Position numbers and translations under genes: made by a program. The notes beneath the pieces are model-generated. The model saw only the letters and a list, made by a program, of their open reading frames with translations, was not told the origin of the DNA and made no database searches. Positions 51,718 through 63,180 of a DNA stretch of 64,000 nt are shown piece by piece. Source of the DNA: VXYL01 sp965208525 (GTDB lineage: Bacteria > Pseudomonadota > Gammaproteobacteria > Pseudomonadales > Azotimanducaceae); NCBI GenBank assembly GCA_965208525.1, contig OZ242340.1:3844001-3908000 (forward strand), read 5' to 3'. How positions within the stretch are numbered: the first letter of the stretch is position 1; each line of letters starts with the position of its first letter.

Positions 51718-54700
51718 ATGGGGTTGTCGATCATGCTGCCCTTCTGCCAGCGAGAGCTTGCCTTGCGCGCTCCTTTCCGTAGTCGAGCCACTGTGCGCGC
51801 CGCCGCCATTGCGTTAGCCACAGCCATTGCCGTTGGCTTCGCCGGCTGTGGCGTTGACGAGCGCGCAGCGCCGTCCGACGAGGCCGTGGCGCACAACGAC
51901 CGAGGCGTCGCCCTCATGGGGCGCTACCAATATGCCGATGCGGAGGGGGCCTTCGTGGCGGCTCTCGCATTGGCGCCGGACTGGCTGGACGCTCGCGTCA
52001 ACCAGGCGATCGCCACCTTGAACCGTCAGGAGGAAGGCGACGAACGGCTGACGCTCGCCATGTTGAGCGAGGTGCTCGACGCCGATCCGAATCACCTGCG
52101 GGCGCTTTACACAAGCGGCATCGTGCATCTGTATCTCGGTGAGGCGGAGTTGGCAGCGGCGCGGCTCGAGCAGGCGATGGCCGGCGATCCGAACGATGCC
52201 TATGCCACGTATTTCCTCGGCCAGGCGCTCCTGCAACAAGGCGATCATGCCGCAGCAGCACCGCTCTTCCTGCGTGCCGCCGAACTCGATCCGTATCTGC
52301 GCAGCGCATATTGGGCCGGTGCCCAGGCGCTGCGCCGCGTCGGTCGCGAGGACGAGGCGGCGGACTTGCTTCTCGGCTACCAGCGCTTCGAGACGCATCC
52401 TGCGGCGCGGCTGGCCGCGTTCTCCTACATGCGGATGGGGCCCAAGGCCGAAGCCGCGGCCGTCACCGTCAAGGCTCGACAGCCGGAGCCGATGCGCGAA
52501 GGAGCGGTCTTCTCGGGCCCCATTGCCTTCGACGACGGCGACTGGAGCAATGCGGCGCTAAGCGTCGCGGACATCGACGGCGATGGCGGGCTGGACCTCC
52601 TGGTCAACGCTCCCGACAGAACCGCCGTGTTCCTCGGCGATCCCCCAGGCACGTTCACGAACGCACCGAACCACCCACTCGCGAAAGCGCCTCCGGCAAG
52701 GGCGGCACTTTGGGGCGACATAGACAACGACGGCTTGATCGACGTCGTGCTGTGCGGTGCCAGGGGCGTTCGGCTTTGGCAGCAAGCGTCCGCTGGCGAG
52801 TGGCGGGACACGGAGCAAGGTGCTGCCCTGCCCTGCACCGATGGCGCTCTATTCGACGCCGACCACGATGGCGACCTCGACATTTTCTTCACGGGCGACG
52901 AAGGCAACGAACTCCTCAGCAACAACCTCGACGGCACCTTCCGCCCCCTCGCCGACGACTTTGGTTTGCGAGGAAGCCCCGGCCGACAGGTTTTGGCGAC
53001 AGACTTGGACGCGGACCGCGACCTAGACATCGTCGTGCTCAACAGAGCACCACCGCACGACATCTGGCGCAACGACCGCACTTGGCGCTACGAGCCGATG
53101 CCTGGTTTCGACCACCTGCGCGATACAGCAATCGCGGCGTTAACCGTCGCGGACGCGGACGCAGACGGTCGGCCAGAGCTATTTGGGGTAAACCGGACGG
53201 GACAGGTGTTGGCTTGGGCGTGGGACCTGAACGCCCAAGGCGAGCCCACTTGGTCATCGACGACACTGAGCGAGGCAAAGCGCCCGGCACGCCACATCGA
53301 CGCTGCCGATTTCGATGGCGATGCCGTCCCCGAAATCCTCCTCGCCAATGCCGAGGGGTTCGTCCTGCTCCGCTCGAACTCCGGCGCGGTACAACACATT
53401 GAACAAGGACCCTTGCACGCCCTGACTCGGGTACTGATCGAACCTGCCAACGGCCCGGCCTTGGTGTCTGCAGGCCCGCAGGGTCTCGACCTGTGGCCCG
53501 CCGGCCCCGGACGCCACCCCTTTCTCGCCATCGCCCCTACCGGCCGCTCGGAAGCCGACCAGATGCGCTCCAATGCCTCCGGCATCGGCACCCACGTGCG
53601 CGTCCGCTTTGCCGGCGACTGGGCCGTGCTCGACGCTCTCGACGCCAACTCCGCACGCGGCCAAAGCCTGATGCCGCTCAGTGTTGGCTTGGACGGCTTC
53701 GAGCAAGCGGATTTCGTGTCGCTCGTTTGGTCCGACGGCGTGTCCCAAAGCGAACTCGACCTTGCCGTCGCCACGTTGCATGCGGTCCCGGAGACCGAGC
53801 GCCAGCTCGCCAGTTGCCCTGTGCTGTTCGCGTGGAACGGCACCGAGCATGCCTTCGTCAGCGACATGCTCGGCGTTGCGGCGATGGGGCTGTTTGCCTC
53901 TCCTGGAGAAACCGTGCCGGCACGGCCATTCGAGCGCTTCCTCCTCTCGGCGGAGCAACTCGTGCTCCGCAAGCCGGCCACGGGCGACGCATGCGTCGCC
54001 CCTACGGCGGATGGCGTCCCTTGCGATGGTCGATACCAGATCAAGCTCGGCGAGCCGATGGAGGAGACCGCCTACATCGACGCCGCGCGCCTCTATGCCT
54101 ATGACCTGCCGCCCGGTTGGGGTATTGCCCTCGACGAACGCCTCGCCACAGCCGAACCCGCCGCCACGGGCCGCCCCATCACATGGCGGCTCGATACGGC
54201 CCAGGTTCCGATTCAAGTGACGGACGCCGGCAGCAACGACGTCACTGCCTTGGCGACGCTCGCGGACCGTCGCGCTCCACCCGTAGAGCGTGACCCCCGC
54301 TTCATCGGCTTGCTAGAAGCCGAACAGCGCCTGACCTTGGAGTTCGATGCCCCGCTACCCCGCCACAACGCCGTGCTCGTGGCGGACGCATGGATGGAGT
54401 ACCCCTACTCGCAAACTGTTTTCGCTGCTTGGCAAGCGGGCCTCGCGTACAACCCGCCGACCCTCGAAGCACGCGACGGCGACGGCACCTGGCACACCAT
54501 CGCCCCGGCCTTCGGCTACCCCGCCGGTATGCCGCGCAAGATGGCGCTGCCGCTGCCGGAACTGCCGCGAGGAACGAACGCCCTGCGGCTAAGCTCCAAC
54601 ATGGAGATCTACTGGGACAAGGTGCAGGTGGTGCGCGAACAACGCCTGCCGGAACTCTCGCCTGTCGCTTTGGCGCCCGTGGAAGCGCGCGTGGCACGCA

Positions 54701-55095
54701 GCGGGTTCGCGCAGAGGACCACCGGCGAACAACGCCTGCCTCACTACGACTATGGCGAGCGTGCAACCTACTGGGACGCCAAGCTCGCGCGTGGCTACTA
54801 CACCGCCATCGGCGATGCCACCGAACTCGTACGCGAGGAGGACGGGGCGCTGGCCATCTTCGGCAGCGGCGAGGAAGTGCACGTGGAGTTTGCGGAGCTG
54901 CCGCCGCCACCCCAGAACGCGACGCGTTGGTTCGCGTTGGAGTTCCGGGGCTGGGCCCGAGACATGGACCTATACACGGAGCATGGCGACACCGTAGCCC
55001 CGCTGCCCGTTCCCACCGGTCTCGACAAGGACAGCCTTGCCAAGCGCGACACCCTGCACGCACGCTTCAACGTGCGCTTCCAGGAGGGGCTGTAA
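51718..55095 (+). CDS. Lipoprotein with N-terminal TPRs and FG-GAP (VCBS) repeats
   Basis: About 1125 residues. A lipoprotein signal (AIALATAIAVGFAGC) is followed by five or so TPR units (VALMGRYQYADAEGAFVAAL, GIVHLYLGEAELAAARLEQA). FG-GAP-type repeats with Ca-binding loops come next (VADIDGDGGLDLLVNAP, DADHDGDLDIFFTG, TDLDADRDLDIVVLN). An ASPIC/UnbV-like segment (GIGTHVRVRFAGDW) near 620 precedes about 450 residues of beta-rich sequence. It is probably a surface propeller protein that binds other proteins. In-frame starts are ATG 51718, ATG 51733 and GTG 51793; the last would give an ideal 19-residue signal. A family C palindrome lies in frame near residue 757. The gene leads a three-gene plus-strand set. 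Confidence 0.75.
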   Translation: MGLSIMLPFCQRELALRAPFRSRATVRAAAIALATAIAVGFAGCGVDERAAPSDEAVAHNDRGVALMGRYQYADAEGAFVAALALAPDWLDARVNQAIATLNRQEEGDERLTLAMLSEVLDADPNHLRALYTSGIVHLYLGEAELAAARLEQAMAGDPNDAYATYFLGQALLQQGDHAAAAPLFLRAAELDPYLRSAYWAGAQALRRVGREDEAADLLLGYQRFETHPAARLAAFSYMRMGPKAEAAAVTVKARQPEPMREGAVFSGPIAFDDGDWSNAALSVADIDGDGGLDLLVNAPDRTAVFLGDPPGTFTNAPNHPLAKAPPARAALWGDIDNDGLIDVVLCGARGVRLWQQASAGEWRDTEQGAALPCTDGALFDADHDGDLDIFFTGDEGNELLSNNLDGTFRPLADDFGLRGSPGRQVLATDLDADRDLDIVVLNRAPPHDIWRNDRTWRYEPMPGFDHLRDTAIAALTVADADADGRPELFGVNRTGQVLAWAWDLNAQGEPTWSSTTLSEAKRPARHIDAADFDGDAVPEILLANAEGFVLLRSNSGAVQHIEQGPLHALTRVLIEPANGPALVSAGPQGLDLWPAGPGRHPFLAIAPTGRSEADQMRSNASGIGTHVRVRFAGDWAVLDALDANSARGQSLMPLSVGLDGFEQADFVSLVWSDGVSQSELDLAVATLHAVPETERQLASCPVLFAWNGTEHAFVSDMLGVAAMGLFASPGETVPARPFERFLLSAEQLVLRKPATGDACVAPTADGVPCDGRYQIKLGEPMEETAYIDAARLYAYDLPPGWGIALDERLATAEPAATGRPITWRLDTAQVPIQVTDAGSNDVTALATLADRRAPPVERDPRFIGLLEAEQRLTLEFDAPLPRHNAVLVADAWMEYPYSQTVFAAWQAGLAYNPPTLEARDGDGTWHTIAPAFGYPAGMPRKMALPLPELPRGTNALRLSSNMEIYWDKVQVVREQRLPELSPVALAPVEARVARSGFAQRTTGEQRLPHYDYGERATYWDAKLARGYYTAIGDATELVREEDGALAIFGSGEEVHVEFAELPPPPQNATRWFALEFRGWARDMDLYTEHGDTVAPLPVPTGLDKDSLAKRDTLHARFNVRFQEGL
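53982..54005. repeat. Family C palindrome inside a coding sequence
   Basis: GGCGACGCATGCGTCGCC followed by CCTAC, as in the intergenic copies. Here it is read in frame as GDACVAPT within the TPR/FG-GAP lipoprotein and does not break the gene. Confidence 0.8.
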
Positions 55096-55161
55096 ACGGA
55101 AACCCAGACGCCATCGCCAGCCGCGCCCGCACCGGACGCACCCAGACGACGCGCCGCGCTG

Positions 55162-57891
55162 GTGGTTGTTGGCCCGCGCTTGCGCCGGCTGCTGCTGGCG
55201 GTGCTCGCCCTGTTCGCCCTGCTGGCAGTGAACTCCGCCTACCTCGGCGCCGTGAGCTTCCTGCAATGGCTGCAAGGCATCGCGCTCGAGGACCGCCTCT
55301 ACCAGTTCATGTTTCTCGGCCATCTCGTGCTCGGCATTGCCATCATCGCGCCGGTGCTCGTGTACGGCTTCCTGCACCTCGGCCGCGCCTGGCCGCATCC
55401 GAACCGGCTCGCCGTGCGCCTCGGATTGACGTTGCTCGGCACCGCCATCGTGCTCTTGGCCACGGGGTTGCTACTGACTCGCGGGATGCCCCTGATCGAG
55501 GTGCAGGACCCGTTCGGGCGCTCTATCGCCTACTGGCTGCATGTCTTGACGCCGGTTCTAGTGGCTTGGCTGTTCGTCATGCACCGGCTTGCGGGCAGTC
55601 CCATTCGCTGGGCTGCCGGCGGCGGCATCGCGGCATTCGGCGTCGCGGCCGGCATCGCGGGTGCCTGGATCACCGGATCGGAGGAGCCACCTGCGGACGA
55701 GCCGGTGGATTTCCATCCCGCCCTCTCACGCACGGCTGACGGCCATTACATTCCCGCCGAGGCGCTGATGCAGGACGACTACTGCGCCGGTTGCCACGCC
55801 GACGCGCACGCGGATTGGCAGCACAGCGCACATCGCTTTGCCTCGTTCAATAATCCTGCCTATCGCTTCTCCGTGCTGAACACGCGGACGGTATTGCTCG
55901 AACGGGACGGCAACGTCCACGCAGCGCGGTTCTGCGCCGGCTGCCACGACCCCGCGCCCCTCTTCAGTGGCCGATTCGACGATCCGGACTTCGACCACGA
56001 GGGCGATCCCTCCGCTACCGCCGGCATCACCTGCATCGCCTGCCACGCCATCGAAAGCGTGGACGAGCCGTTGCGCGGCAACGCCGACTACACCATCGGC
56101 GCACCGGAACACTATCCCTTCGCGTTCAGCAGCCAGCCGGTGCTGGCATGGCTGAACGGCGTGCTCATCAAGGCCAACCCAGATTTTCACAAACGCACGT
56201 TCCTGAAGCCGATGCACCGGACCCCGGAGTTCTGCGGCACCTGCCACAAGGTGCACATCCCCGAAGAGCTCAACGATTACCGTTGGTTGCGCGGACAGAA
56301 CCACTACGACTCGTTCTTGCTGAGCGGGGTCTCCGGCCATGGCGTGACCAGCTTCAACTACCCCGACAAGGCGCAGATCAACTGCAACGGCTGCCACATG
56401 CCGCTCATCGAGTCCACCGACCTCGCGGCCCGCGACAACGACGAATCCGGTCGCCTCACCGTCCACGGCCACGGCTTCCCGGCTGCCAACACCGCGCTGC
56501 CGGCGCTGCTCGACATGCCAGCGCATGTCAACGAAGCCCACCGACGGATTCTCGAGGGTTCGCTGCGGGTGGACCTATTCGCGATTCGGCAGGGCGAAGG
56601 CATCGACGCGCCGGCGATTGCGCCGCTACGCCCCGACGTGCCCGCGCTGAAGCCCGGTGCCACCTATGTCGTCGACGCGGTGCTCAGAACACTCACCTTG
56701 GGCCACCACTTCACCCAGGGCACCGCCGACTCCAACGAAGTGTGGCTCGAAGTCATGGCCACGAGCGGCGACCGCCTGCTCGGCCACAGCGGGGCGCAGG
56801 ACGGACGCGGATCGGTGGACCCCTGGAGTCACTTCGTCAACTCCTATGTGCTGGACCGCGACGGCGCACGGATCGACCAGCGCAACGTCGAGGACATCTT
56901 CACACCGCTATACAACCACCAGATCCCGCCCGGGAGTGCCGATGTGGCGCATTACCGGCTGACGCTGCCGGAGGACATCACGGACCCTGTCGTGATCACC
57001 GCGCGCTTGCACTACCGCAAGTTCGACACGACGTATCTCGCCGCCTTTCAGGGCGACGAGTTCGTTCGCAACGATTTGCCGGTGGTGACCATCGCGTCGG
57101 ACGAGGTCGTGTTCCCCGTCGCGGCAAGCAAAGCTCATGTGCAAACGACGCCCGAGACCGAGCTGTGGGTGCGCTGGAACGACTACGGCATTGGCCTTCT
57201 GGCGAAGCCGGAGCGGGGAGCGCTGCGGCAGGCCGAAGCCGCATTCCGCGCCGTGACCGAACTCGGTCGCCCGGAAGGCGCACTCAACGTCGCCCGCGTC
57301 TTGCTGCGCGAGGGGCGCCTCGACGAGGCGGCGCAATCGTTGCGCGAGGCCGCAGCAAGCGGAGCGCATCCTTGGTCCGTAGCGTGGTTCAGCGGCCAGG
57401 TGGATCTCCAGAACGGCCAGTTCGACGCCGCGATAGCCACGCTAGCCAGCCTTGCCGACACACGCTTTGCCGAGGCGCGAGAGCGCGGCTTCGACTTCTC
57501 GCTCGACTACCGCCTGCAAAACACCCTCGGCCGGGCGCTGTTCGAGCGCGCAAAACTGGCCCGCCCGGGTGCCGACCAGCTTGAGTGGTTGCGACGCGCC
57601 GAAGCGCGTCACCAGCTCGCCCTCTCCATTGACTCGGAAAACGTCGCCGCCCATCACGGTCTGGCACAGGTCTATGCTCGCCTCGGCGACGACGAGGCCG
57701 CAAACCAGCATCGCGCCCTGCACGCCAAGTACCGCAGCGACGACAACGCCCGCGACAGCGCCGTTAGCGCGGCCAGACGACGCGATCCGGCCGCCAATCA
57801 CGCCGCCGAAGCCGTGACCGTCTATGACCTGACTGCCCGCCGGGCCAGCCACGTCGCGTACTCGCCATCTTCGAGGGCAGCCCAGCCATGA
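55162..57891 (+). CDS. Membrane pentaheme cytochrome c with C-terminal TPRs
   Basis: 909 residues. Five hydrophobic helices occupy about residues 8-172. A large extracytoplasmic part follows with five CxxCH haem sites: YCAGCHAD near 208, FCAGCHDP near 258, CIACHAIES near 290, FCGTCHKVH near 358 and CNGCHMP near 407. A beta-rich region spans about 480-650, and the last 200 residues carry TPR-like pairs (ALNVARVLLREGRLDEAAQS, ALSIDSENVAAHHGLAQVYA). It resembles cytochrome c554-type multihaem proteins and probably moves electrons between the membrane and a periplasmic partner. GTG 55162 is the first usable start, 66 bases after the previous gene, without a clear ribosome-binding site. FG-GAP genes lie on both sides. 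Confidence 0.8.
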   Translation: MVVGPRLRRLLLAVLALFALLAVNSAYLGAVSFLQWLQGIALEDRLYQFMFLGHLVLGIAIIAPVLVYGFLHLGRAWPHPNRLAVRLGLTLLGTAIVLLATGLLLTRGMPLIEVQDPFGRSIAYWLHVLTPVLVAWLFVMHRLAGSPIRWAAGGGIAAFGVAAGIAGAWITGSEEPPADEPVDFHPALSRTADGHYIPAEALMQDDYCAGCHADAHADWQHSAHRFASFNNPAYRFSVLNTRTVLLERDGNVHAARFCAGCHDPAPLFSGRFDDPDFDHEGDPSATAGITCIACHAIESVDEPLRGNADYTIGAPEHYPFAFSSQPVLAWLNGVLIKANPDFHKRTFLKPMHRTPEFCGTCHKVHIPEELNDYRWLRGQNHYDSFLLSGVSGHGVTSFNYPDKAQINCNGCHMPLIESTDLAARDNDESGRLTVHGHGFPAANTALPALLDMPAHVNEAHRRILEGSLRVDLFAIRQGEGIDAPAIAPLRPDVPALKPGATYVVDAVLRTLTLGHHFTQGTADSNEVWLEVMATSGDRLLGHSGAQDGRGSVDPWSHFVNSYVLDRDGARIDQRNVEDIFTPLYNHQIPPGSADVAHYRLTLPEDITDPVVITARLHYRKFDTTYLAAFQGDEFVRNDLPVVTIASDEVVFPVAASKAHVQTTPETELWVRWNDYGIGLLAKPERGALRQAEAAFRAVTELGRPEGALNVARVLLREGRLDEAAQSLREAAASGAHPWSVAWFSGQVDLQNGQFDAAIATLASLADTRFAEARERGFDFSLDYRLQNTLGRALFERAKLARPGADQLEWLRRAEARHQLALSIDSENVAAHHGLAQVYARLGDDEAANQHRALHAKYRSDDNARDSAVSAARRRDPAANHAAEAVTVYDLTARRASHVAYSPSSRAAQP

Positions 57892-57934
57892 CCATCTCCC
57901 TTCGCGCGGGCGGACCATTGGGGATCGCTCGGAG

Positions 57935-59740
<1,806 letters not shown>

Positions 59741-59857
59741 AACAAGGCCTGACGGCTTGATCGGCGACACCATCTACAGGCTGGTTGATCCCCGCGTCGA
59801 CTTCGAGGCGGTTCGCGAGCCGTGGTCGGTCGCGACGCGACGCACGGCCAGCTCGAC

Positions 59858-60736
59858 TCAGTCCAAAAGGGCACTCGAGATTTCGCCAACGTTGTGGCGG
59901 AACATGTCGAGATAGGTCGGTGCTGGACCGGTGGGGCCGGACAGGGAGTCCGCGTAGAGCGTGCCGCCGATGGAGGCACCGGTTTCACGCGCGAGTTGCT
60001 CCACCAAACGCGGGTCGGTGACGTTCTCGACGAACAGTGCGCGGATGCCCTCGTCTCGCATCAGGCGAATGAGGGCCGCCACTTCGGCCGCGGACGGCTC
60101 GCTCTCGGTGCTGAGACCAACCGGGGCATGGAAGTCTATGCCGTAAGCGCGCCCAAAGTACTGGAACGCATCGTGCGAGGTGATCACCCTGCGCCGATCC
60201 GCGGGGAGGGCCTCGAGCCGGCCGCGGATATCCCGATCCAGCGCTGCTAGTTCGCGGTCATAGGCTTCGGCGCGGCAACTGTAGGCTTGTGCGTAAGCCG
60301 GGTCCGCCGCAGCCAGTCCGCGCGCGATGTTGGCGACTTCAAGGCGTCCGTTGGCGAGGTCTTGCCACGCGTGAGGGTCGGGTCGGTGCTTGTCTAGTGT
60401 CAGCGCTGCAATTCCCTCGCTCGCCAATACAACCGGCCCCTTGTAGCCGGACACCTCGACGAGCCGGTCCATCCAGCCTTCAAAGCCGAGCCCGTGAACG
60501 ACAACGACATCCGCTTGCGCCAGCGCGCGTGCATCGGCTGGGGTCGGTTCGTAGACGTGGGCATCAGCGTCCGGGCCGACCAGCGTAGTGAGCGCGACGT
60601 GCTCCCGGCCGACATTTCTCACCATGTCCCCGAGAATGGTGAAGGTGGTGACGACTTTGAGCTTGTTGGCTGCCGTTGCAGCGACAGCGAGCGTCGCGAC
60701 CGCGGCAAGCCACGAGCGGCGTGAGAGGCGAGCCAT
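59858..60736 (-). CDS. znuA: Zinc/manganese ABC transporter substrate-binding protein
   Basis: 292 residues of the cluster 9 (TroA/ZnuA) family. A signal peptide (RRSWLAAVATLAVAATA) is followed by VVTTFTILGDMVRNVG. Metal ligands are in DAHVYEPTPAD (His near 59), PDPHAWQD (His near 122), ITSHDAFQYFG (His near 190) and TLYADSLSG (Asp near 269). The His-rich loop of many ZnuA proteins is missing, so manganese is possible, but a Zur-type gene upstream argues for zinc. It is the last gene of the minus-strand operon, 22 bases after the permease. GGGGGGAAG precedes the ATG. Confidence 0.85.
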   Translation of the reverse strand: MARLSRRSWLAAVATLAVAATAANKLKVVTTFTILGDMVRNVGREHVALTTLVGPDADAHVYEPTPADARALAQADVVVVHGLGFEGWMDRLVEVSGYKGPVVLASEGIAALTLDKHRPDPHAWQDLANGRLEVANIARGLAAADPAYAQAYSCRAEAYDRELAALDRDIRGRLEALPADRRRVITSHDAFQYFGRAYGIDFHAPVGLSTESEPSAAEVAALIRLMRDEGIRALFVENVTDPRLVEQLARETGASIGGTLYADSLSGPTGPAPTYLDMFRHNVGEISSALLD

Positions 60737-60758
60737 GGACTTCCCCCCGCCCTGCCAC

Positions 60759-61631
60759 TCAGGCTTCAAGGTGGCGGCGCGGCGTCAACCCCACCCTCAA
60801 GCTGGCGCGCGGACCCGCCACGAATGAGACGATGTAAAGGCCGCCGGCCACCAGGATGATGGCCGGTCCGGAAGGCAGGCCGGCGTGGTAGGAGACCAGG
60901 AGCCCCGCATACCCGGACGCGAAAGCGATCAGGCTGCTCGTGGCCGCGAGCGAGGCGACTTCGCCCGCCCAGAATCGCGCGGCCACCGCCGGGAGCATCA
61001 TCAACCCCACTGCCATCAGCGTGCCGAGCGCATGGAATCCGGCGACAAGGTTCATGACGACCAACGCGAGAAACACGAAGTGAACGATTGCGCCCGGGGC
61101 ACCCACCGCGCGCAGGAAGCCAGGGTCGAAGCACTCGACAATCAGCCCCCGACCGATGACCGCCAAAGCGAAAAGGGTCAGCGTCGCGATCGCGACGACG
61201 AGCAGCAGCGACGCATCGTCGACTGCCAGAATGGTGCCGAAAAGGACATGCATGAGATCGACGTTGTTGCCGTGCGTAGAGACAATGAGCACTCCAAGCG
61301 CCAGCGAGACGAGATAGAAGGCGGCGAAGCTGGCGTCCTCGCGCTGCGGCGTCACGCGTGCGACGAGCCCGGACAGAGTCGCCACGACGAGCCCCGCGAC
61401 GAAGCCGCCGAGGCTCATCGCCATCATCGAGAGCCCCGCGATCATGAAGCCAATGGCGGCACCCGGCAGCACGGCGTGGCTCAAGGCATCGCCGACGAGG
61501 CTCATTCGACGCAAGACCAGCAGCACACCGACAGGACCACCGCCGACGCTGAGCGCCAGGCAAGCCACCAAAGCCCTGCGCATGAACCCGAACTCGACAA
61601 AGGGCTCGATCAGCGCCGCGTACACGGGCAT
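60759..61631 (-). CDS. znuB: Zinc ABC transporter permease
   Basis: 290 residues with about eight hydrophobic helices, family ABC-3. ALVACLALSVGGGPVGVLLV, RRMSLVGDALSHAVLPGAAI (the EAA-like coupling segment) and NLVAGFHALGTLMAVGLMML are the landmarks. It forms the channel for metal entry across the inner membrane. Its ATG overlaps the stop of the ATPase gene by one base (TGATG), and the binding protein follows after 22 bases. Metal specificity is inferred from the neighbouring Zur-type regulator. Confidence 0.87.
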   Translation of the reverse strand: MPVYAALIEPFVEFGFMRRALVACLALSVGGGPVGVLLVLRRMSLVGDALSHAVLPGAAIGFMIAGLSMMAMSLGGFVAGLVVATLSGLVARVTPQREDASFAAFYLVSLALGVLIVSTHGNNVDLMHVLFGTILAVDDASLLLVVAIATLTLFALAVIGRGLIVECFDPGFLRAVGAPGAIVHFVFLALVVMNLVAGFHALGTLMAVGLMMLPAVAARFWAGEVASLAATSSLIAFASGYAGLLVSYHAGLPSGPAIILVAGGLYIVSFVAGPRASLRVGLTPRRHLEA

Positions 61632-62374
61632 CAGTCAATGCCTCGGCGGCAGACCTCGGCATGGTCATCCCACGCCTCGGCCATCTGCCGCGCTCGAAAG
61701 AGATGCTCTGCCCGCAGCACCTCGGCAGTCGTGCCCCAAGCGACAGGCTCTCGGGCGATCACCAAGGTGTTGGGGAAGTTCTCTCGTACCTGGTCGAGGT
61801 CATGCAGGACGGCGACAACCGTGCGCCCTTCGCCATGCCAGGCCACGACCATCCTCAGTAGGTCCGCCGAGGTCTTGGCGTCGATCGCGTTGAACGGCTC
61901 GTCGAGCAAAATGACAGGACAGTTCTGTACCAACATGCGGGCGAACAAGACCCGTTGAAACTGCCCCGCCGACAAGGAGGCAATCGGACGACGGCCAAAG
62001 CCATCGAGACCGACGGCCAAGAGCGCTTCGGTAGCCTGCCGCCGCTGCGCTTGTGTGACTGGGCGGAAAAGCCCGATCGTGGCCCAATGACCGAGCAAAA
62101 CGGTGTCGATCACCGAGATCGGGAAACTTCGATCAATCTCCGCCTGCTGGGGCAGATAGGCGATGTCGCCCTGGCGCACGCCGTTGCGTTCCAGGCGCCC
62201 ACCAAGAGGCGCCATGCGCCCGATCAACCCCTTGAGCAACGTGCTCTTGCCGGCTCCATTGGGGCCGACCACCGCCGTCATCGAACCGGCCCGGAAGCTG
62301 CCCGTCAGGTGATGCACCGCCGGATGGCGGTCGTATCCGAAGGTGACGTCGTGGAGAGAGAACACGGCCGTCAT
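61631..62374 (-). CDS. znuC: Zinc ABC transporter ATP-binding protein
   Basis: 247 residues. Walker A is VVGPNGAGKSTLLKGLIG near 36, the Q-loop is AYLPQQAEIDRSFP, the signature is ASLSAGQFQRVLFARML near 137, and Walker B with the catalytic Glu is VILLDEPFNAID near 160. The H-loop is VAVLHDLDQV. It powers the permease encoded next. ATG 62374 overlaps the stop of a small hydrophobic frame upstream (ATGA). Confidence 0.9.
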   Translation of the reverse strand: MTAVFSLHDVTFGYDRHPAVHHLTGSFRAGSMTAVVGPNGAGKSTLLKGLIGRMAPLGGRLERNGVRQGDIAYLPQQAEIDRSFPISVIDTVLLGHWATIGLFRPVTQAQRRQATEALLAVGLDGFGRRPIASLSAGQFQRVLFARMLVQNCPVILLDEPFNAIDAKTSADLLRMVVAWHGEGRTVVAVLHDLDQVRENFPNTLVIAREPVAWGTTAEVLRAEHLFRARQMAEAWDDHAEVCRRGID

Positions 62375-62478
62375 GGCAGCCACCCCATGGCCCAAGCGGC
62401 GGCAACCCACAGCAAGGCCGCGAGCGGCACTACCCAGGCAAACTGTGCGACCACACCGCCGCCTAGCGGCGATGCCAC
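62371..62478 (-). CDS. Possible 35-aa hydrophobic micro-protein coupled to znuC
   Basis: From GTG 62478 the frame encodes a short N-terminus followed by one membrane helix (FAWVVPLAALLWVAAAWAMG) and ends WLP. Its TGA overlaps the znuC ATG as ATGA. An ATG at 62532 would give 53 residues. Neither start has a clear ribosome-binding site. Such overlap suggests translational coupling, and the peptide might be a small transporter subunit or just a leader. Confidence 0.4.
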   Translation of the reverse strand: MASPLGGGVVAQFAWVVPLAALLWVAAAWAMGWLP

Positions 62479-62643
62479 GCGCCCAAACCGAGCACCTTGC
62501 GCGGCGCCATTGCTCCTGATGGGCCTATGCATCGGAAGGGAGCAACGGCATTGCCTCGGCAACCGGAAGACAGTCCGCCTGGGCCTTGCGGATCATCGCG
62601 CCAGCGCCCCCTCGTAATGCTTCGAAGAACCCACTCAAGTCCG

Positions 62644-63150
62644 TCAGGCCTCGCCCGCTGGGACGCAAGTTGGGCAGGCACCCTCCACCTCGATTACACG
62701 TCTCGTCACACGGTACCCCAAGGCCGCAGCATCCTCGGCGAGCACCTGCACGACCCGAGGATCGTCCAGCTCGGTCGATGCCCCACAAGACTCGCAGATG
62801 AAGAAAAGACAATCGTGCTGGCGTTCGGGATGCGTGCGGGGGACATATGCGTTGCGACTTTCGATCTTCGATACGAGTCGCTCCGCCATCAGGAACTCAA
62901 GCGCCCGATACACGGTGGTCGGTCCGACCCGACGCGAGTGCGTGTGCTCCAATGCCTCGATCAGTGCGTATGCGCCCGTCGGCCGCCCCCTCTCCCAGAG
63001 CAACTCGAGGACCTGCCGCCTGAGCGTGGTTAGCTTGGTCCCGCGCGCGGCGCAAAGGGACGCTGCCAGGGCAACCCGTTCAGCTGGCGCATGCGGCTTT
63101 CGGCAGTTGGGATCGGTGCAGGGCTGAGGTTGGGTCGGGGGGAGTCCCAC
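62644..63150 (-). CDS. zur: Fur-family zinc uptake repressor (Zur-like)
   Basis: 168 residues, close to E. coli Zur. The winged helix is LTTLRRQVLELLWERGRPTG with RVGPTTVYRALEFLMAERLV. The metal-binding dimerisation half has HDCLFFICESCGASTELDD, and two CxxC pairs (CESC and CPTC) make the structural zinc site. An extra CTDPNCRKPH lies at the N-terminus. With zinc bound it should repress zinc uptake genes. GTG 63150 has GGAGG 8 bases upstream. It is followed on the same strand by the znu genes and is divergent to a CobW GTPase, with a Zur-box-like dyad between. Confidence 0.87.
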   Translation of the reverse strand: MGLPPTQPQPCTDPNCRKPHAPAERVALAASLCAARGTKLTTLRRQVLELLWERGRPTGAYALIEALEHTHSRRVGPTTVYRALEFLMAERLVSKIESRNAYVPRTHPERQHDCLFFICESCGASTELDDPRVVQVLAEDAAALGYRVTRRVIEVEGACPTCVPAGEA

Positions 63151-63180
63151 GACATGGACCTCCGTTGCAGACGTTCGGAT

